Below, piece after piece: positions 61,079 to 64,000 of a stretch of DNA of 64,000 nucleotides. The stretch is from Cristatella mucedo (Eukaryota > Bryozoa > Phylactolaemata > Cristatellidae). Location: the NCBI GenBank assembly GCA_009760855.2, contig WPIO01000008.1:4849001-4913000 (forward strand). The letters run 5' to 3'. A program made the position numbers and the translations under genes. The notes under the pieces are model-generated. The model saw only the letters and a list, made by a program, of their open reading frames with translations. It searched no databases and had not been told where the DNA came from. The number at the start of each line of letters is the position of its first letter. Position 1 is the stretch's first letter.

Positions 61079-62600
61079 ATCGTTGGTAGCTTCTACAAGA
61101 AACCTGTCCCGAGAGTCGTCAGACAGCTAACGTTTACCTGTGCCTTTTTTGTCGTCATCGGGATTCTAAGGATCACAGGATTAAGGTCAATGCTGGCTAT
61201 GGATGTACAGAAGATACGGATATAGTAGCCTGGCTGCCTTGTTGCTATTTTTAGGTTAGCTACTGCTGTGTGGGTGGATATATTAGACGCAATTGTAAAC
61301 TATCCATTCCAATGCGGCTTCGGCAGCTGCTAGTGTTGTCTGTGTAGAACCGTGCTTTGCATGGCTTTACTGGCATACACCTGCAGCACCTGGCATATGC
61401 TTTCGGAAAGATGCTCTAGCTGTCTCCCTCCTTGTCAACTGCTGGCTCGTCCTTCGAGTTATGCCCGGCTGCCCTCTACAGCCCGGGTAGCTGCCCGGCT
61501 GATTTGTCATGGCAGCAGCAGGGAAGCTGACGTTGTCCATTTGCATAAGCAGATTGTCCGACAATTAAATAATGGCATCTCAGCTAGGAAATGCCGGGTG
61601 TTGAATTTGTTTGGGCAGGTTCTCATACTAGAGCCCTTCGTACGAAAAGATTAATTTGAGACCATCTCTGAAATTTCTAGGCCTTTTGTTTACTTTTGCT
61701 CTCCCCCCCCCCCCCCCAGGATGTGTCCGGTCCCATCGTCGTTAGTTGAACGGTTTTGTGTTAGGGAATCACGGGCTGTCATCTGTACACCCTGTAGCAT
61801 TCAGACGTCCGGGTGTTTCTCGACCGACTTTGTCCTTTGACCGATTTCCTGGCACCGGTTTTTTTAACTCCCGACCCACTAGATTTGCTCCAGAGCTGTG
61901 CTGCTTCGGCTGGCACTCACCCACCGGACTGCTTCGCACTGCAACCGCTGGCCCCCCCCCCCTCCGGCGCAGGCACCTGAGCAGCTCGGGCCCTTGGCTA
62001 AAGATCGCCGCCCGAAAGAACTGATACCTCCTTCATCGTGTCTGATCCTAATCGTGCCAGCAGATGCCGGGCTCTACTGCACTGGCCTGCCCCTGTCCTG
62101 CAGGCGATCTGCTGCTAGCCCACTGATTACTGGCTCGTCCTCGGAGGCTACACCCTTCCACACAGCCGAAGCCTGCCGTGATGTCCAGTCGGCTGCCTGC
62201 TGCCCCGAGGTGTGGCTCCACCATCCTCGATAAAAAAAAAGCCATCACGGTCGTTGATGGCCTTGGTCCATCTATGGTGCCCTCCTTCATCCGCCCCCAC
62301 CGAACTTTCGGCTGCTGGCTGCTGCAATGTCCCCGGCCGTGCTTTTCAGGACCTGGCAGCAGCTGTTGTGCAGCTCAATCGCTCTCCTGACACATTTCCT
62401 GACCTGCTGTAGCTTAGTGAGTGGGCCAAGGCCGATTGGCTCCAAGTCCTTCCCTTCCCCTAACACTAGCTCCCATGCTCATGTTGGCCTTGGAGCCGCT
62501 GCTGCCACCTCCCTCAAAGGCCAACTAGATTACCTGATTCAGCAGCCTCACTTATATAGGTGCAGGAGTGCCTTGGCAGCCATCACCCCTGCTTGCAGCA
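61079..62600. other. GC-rich unassigned sequence
   Basis: Poly-C tracts lie at about 61,705-61,720 and 61,952-61,962, with many CTGC words. Several overlapping frames of 65-110 codons carry no motif. No gene is supported. Confidence 0.35.
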
Positions 62601-62604
62601 GGCA

Positions 62605-62705
62605 TTAAAGGAATTGAGATTGTCGCTGCCAGACTCGAATACACGACTCTGCGACCTGGATCATCAAGTGGGAGCACCTTACCCTCAGGCTAAGATCCAG
62701 GCGCA
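62605..62705 (-). mobile_element. tRNA-like SINE head, minus, followed by (GA)n
   Basis: The reverse complement has TTAGCCTGAGGGTAAGGTGC (box A-like) and GTCGTGTATTCGAGTCTGG (box B-like) at normal tRNA spacing. The ends do not pair as a tRNA acceptor stem. Confidence 0.55.
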
Positions 62706-62712
62706 TACCAGC

Positions 62713-62818
<106 letters not shown>

Positions 62819-63140
62819 TAGAAAGAAAGAGAGGCAGAGAGGGGGAAATACGCACTGTGCACAAGTGCACGTGCGTGCGCACGTGTGTGCCTCTGCCCAC
62901 ATTCGTATTGCTGCGCAGCCGGAGAGTGTCATGGCATACTTTTCCCTTGATTTTCATGGCAAAAGAAAAGTGCTTCTGGCGTGCCCCCCCCATAGGTTGG
63001 CACCAACCCTTGTGTCAGCTTACTACCTGTCTCGACTGCCCCAAGTCAGGCCCCCCAGATTGTTCTTGTGGCCGAGGAGGTGTGTCGTGGGCTCTGCTCG
63101 CTGCTCGTGTTGGGGAAGCAGGCAGCGGCTCCTGGACTTG

Positions 63141-63221
<81 letters not shown>

Positions 63222-63230
63222 TCTCCTGGA
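63141..63230. repeat. (CT)n microsatellite, inverted relative to the (GA)n
   Basis: About 85 bases, complementary to 62,716-62,818 across a ~325-base gap. Confidence 0.97.
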
Positions 63231-64000
63231 CCACAGGTATTAAAAACCGGGTTTAGGTAAGGGAATGGCCCGGAGCACCGAGGCACATTCTGTTGAGCCT
63301 ATGCACCCTGCTGCAGGCAGCCTCGACCAAGCAAAGGAGCTAAGTGCTGAAAGGGACTTGCCCAGACTTGCCCAGAAGCTGCCGTAACAGCTGAACTTAT
63401 GTCATAGCTGCTATAGCGTCTAGGAGAGACCAGTGGAGGGGTGGGATTTGCTGAATGCATTAAGGGTAGCTCACATAGAGCGGCTTTTGGCCGGTTTGTG
63501 TGACTCTGCGGCTCGGTTTGTGGAGGGTATCAACAGTGGCTGACTTGATTCCGGGCTCAGTTCGGCAGGAGGCAAAGGCAGCGGTCGGCGGCCTCTGCAT
63601 TCGCTGCTACCACTGGCAGTTGTAATACTTGCTTGTTGGTCTCTCTCCCCTCCCCCCCCCCCACTCACGGACGGCTATGACAGACGAATCGGGCAGCACC
63701 AGCAGCGGCCGTGCTTGTAGAGCATCCGACTTGTCCTTTCGGCAGGCTTTCTCCAAGCTTCCTTCGACAAGGGCTGGTAATTCCCCATGGATTGTGGTGG
63801 TGATAACTCCTCGAAGCTCGGGGAGATAACTGTTCACGAGACCCAAGCATCAAATGTTAGCTTCTTTGCAATTGTCCCCTGTCGTTGCCATGGAAAGCGA
63901 GCATCAGATCGTGAGCTGCCAAAGAGCAGCTCCCACGTGACTTGCCGCAAAGCTGCCACCACGTTGGCGACCCATCGCTAGCTAGCTGTGGTCAAGCCGT
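63231..64000. other. Unassigned GC-rich sequence
   Basis: A poly-C tract is present at about 63,648-63,662. No gene was recognised. Confidence 0.35.

Overview
This is a repeat-rich stretch of an animal nuclear genome, probably an invertebrate. The evidence is L2/CR1-type LINEs with simple-repeat tails, tRNA-derived SINEs, a decayed Polinton/Maverick DNA polymerase, long TG/GA/TA microsatellites, and spliced genes with GT-AG introns and AATAAA signals. I cannot name the species. No bacterial-type gene organisation is present, and most long open frames are transposon fragments.

Bases 1-44,000 are built from a few modules copied many times in both orientations. The dominant structure is a giant inverted repeat. 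The left arm (about 3,965-18,443) reappears reverse-complemented as the right arm (about 29,393-43,850), around a 10.9 kb spacer. Paired coordinates sum to 47,828-47,839, and the core of the arms is almost identical. Each arm carries two small three-exon genes (A and B) of a prepropeptide family I do not recognise. They encode a 19-residue signal peptide, a Ser/acidic-rich propiece, a dibasic Lys-Arg site, and a helical C-terminal peptide with a conserved I-C-K-W-V-x-N-x-G end whose last glycine suits amidation. A truncated third copy (C) lies in the spacer. A, B and C are spaced about 7-8 kb apart on the same strand, so a tandem family was later folded into a palindrome. This is the most interesting content of the window.

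The spacer holds a further repeat block, a nearly uninterrupted L2-type reverse transcriptase frame (19,347-20,657), a smaller and older inverted-repeat element (22,800-26,615), and a second LINE family (27,486-29,088).

From 44,100 to 52,440 there is a tRNA-SINE, a GC-rich tandem repeat, then AT-rich remains of a Polinton-like element. Its family-B DNA polymerase pseudogene (47,700-52,089, minus) is split by a LINE. From 52,440 to 53,680 lie 21-bp minisatellites inside a ~722-bp duplication. Then come a tRNA-SINE, a LINE-B copy with one internal stop (55,340-57,270), and 57-64 kb of GC-richer DNA with microsatellites, poly-C tracts and nested SINEs. I could not support any host gene in that last part.
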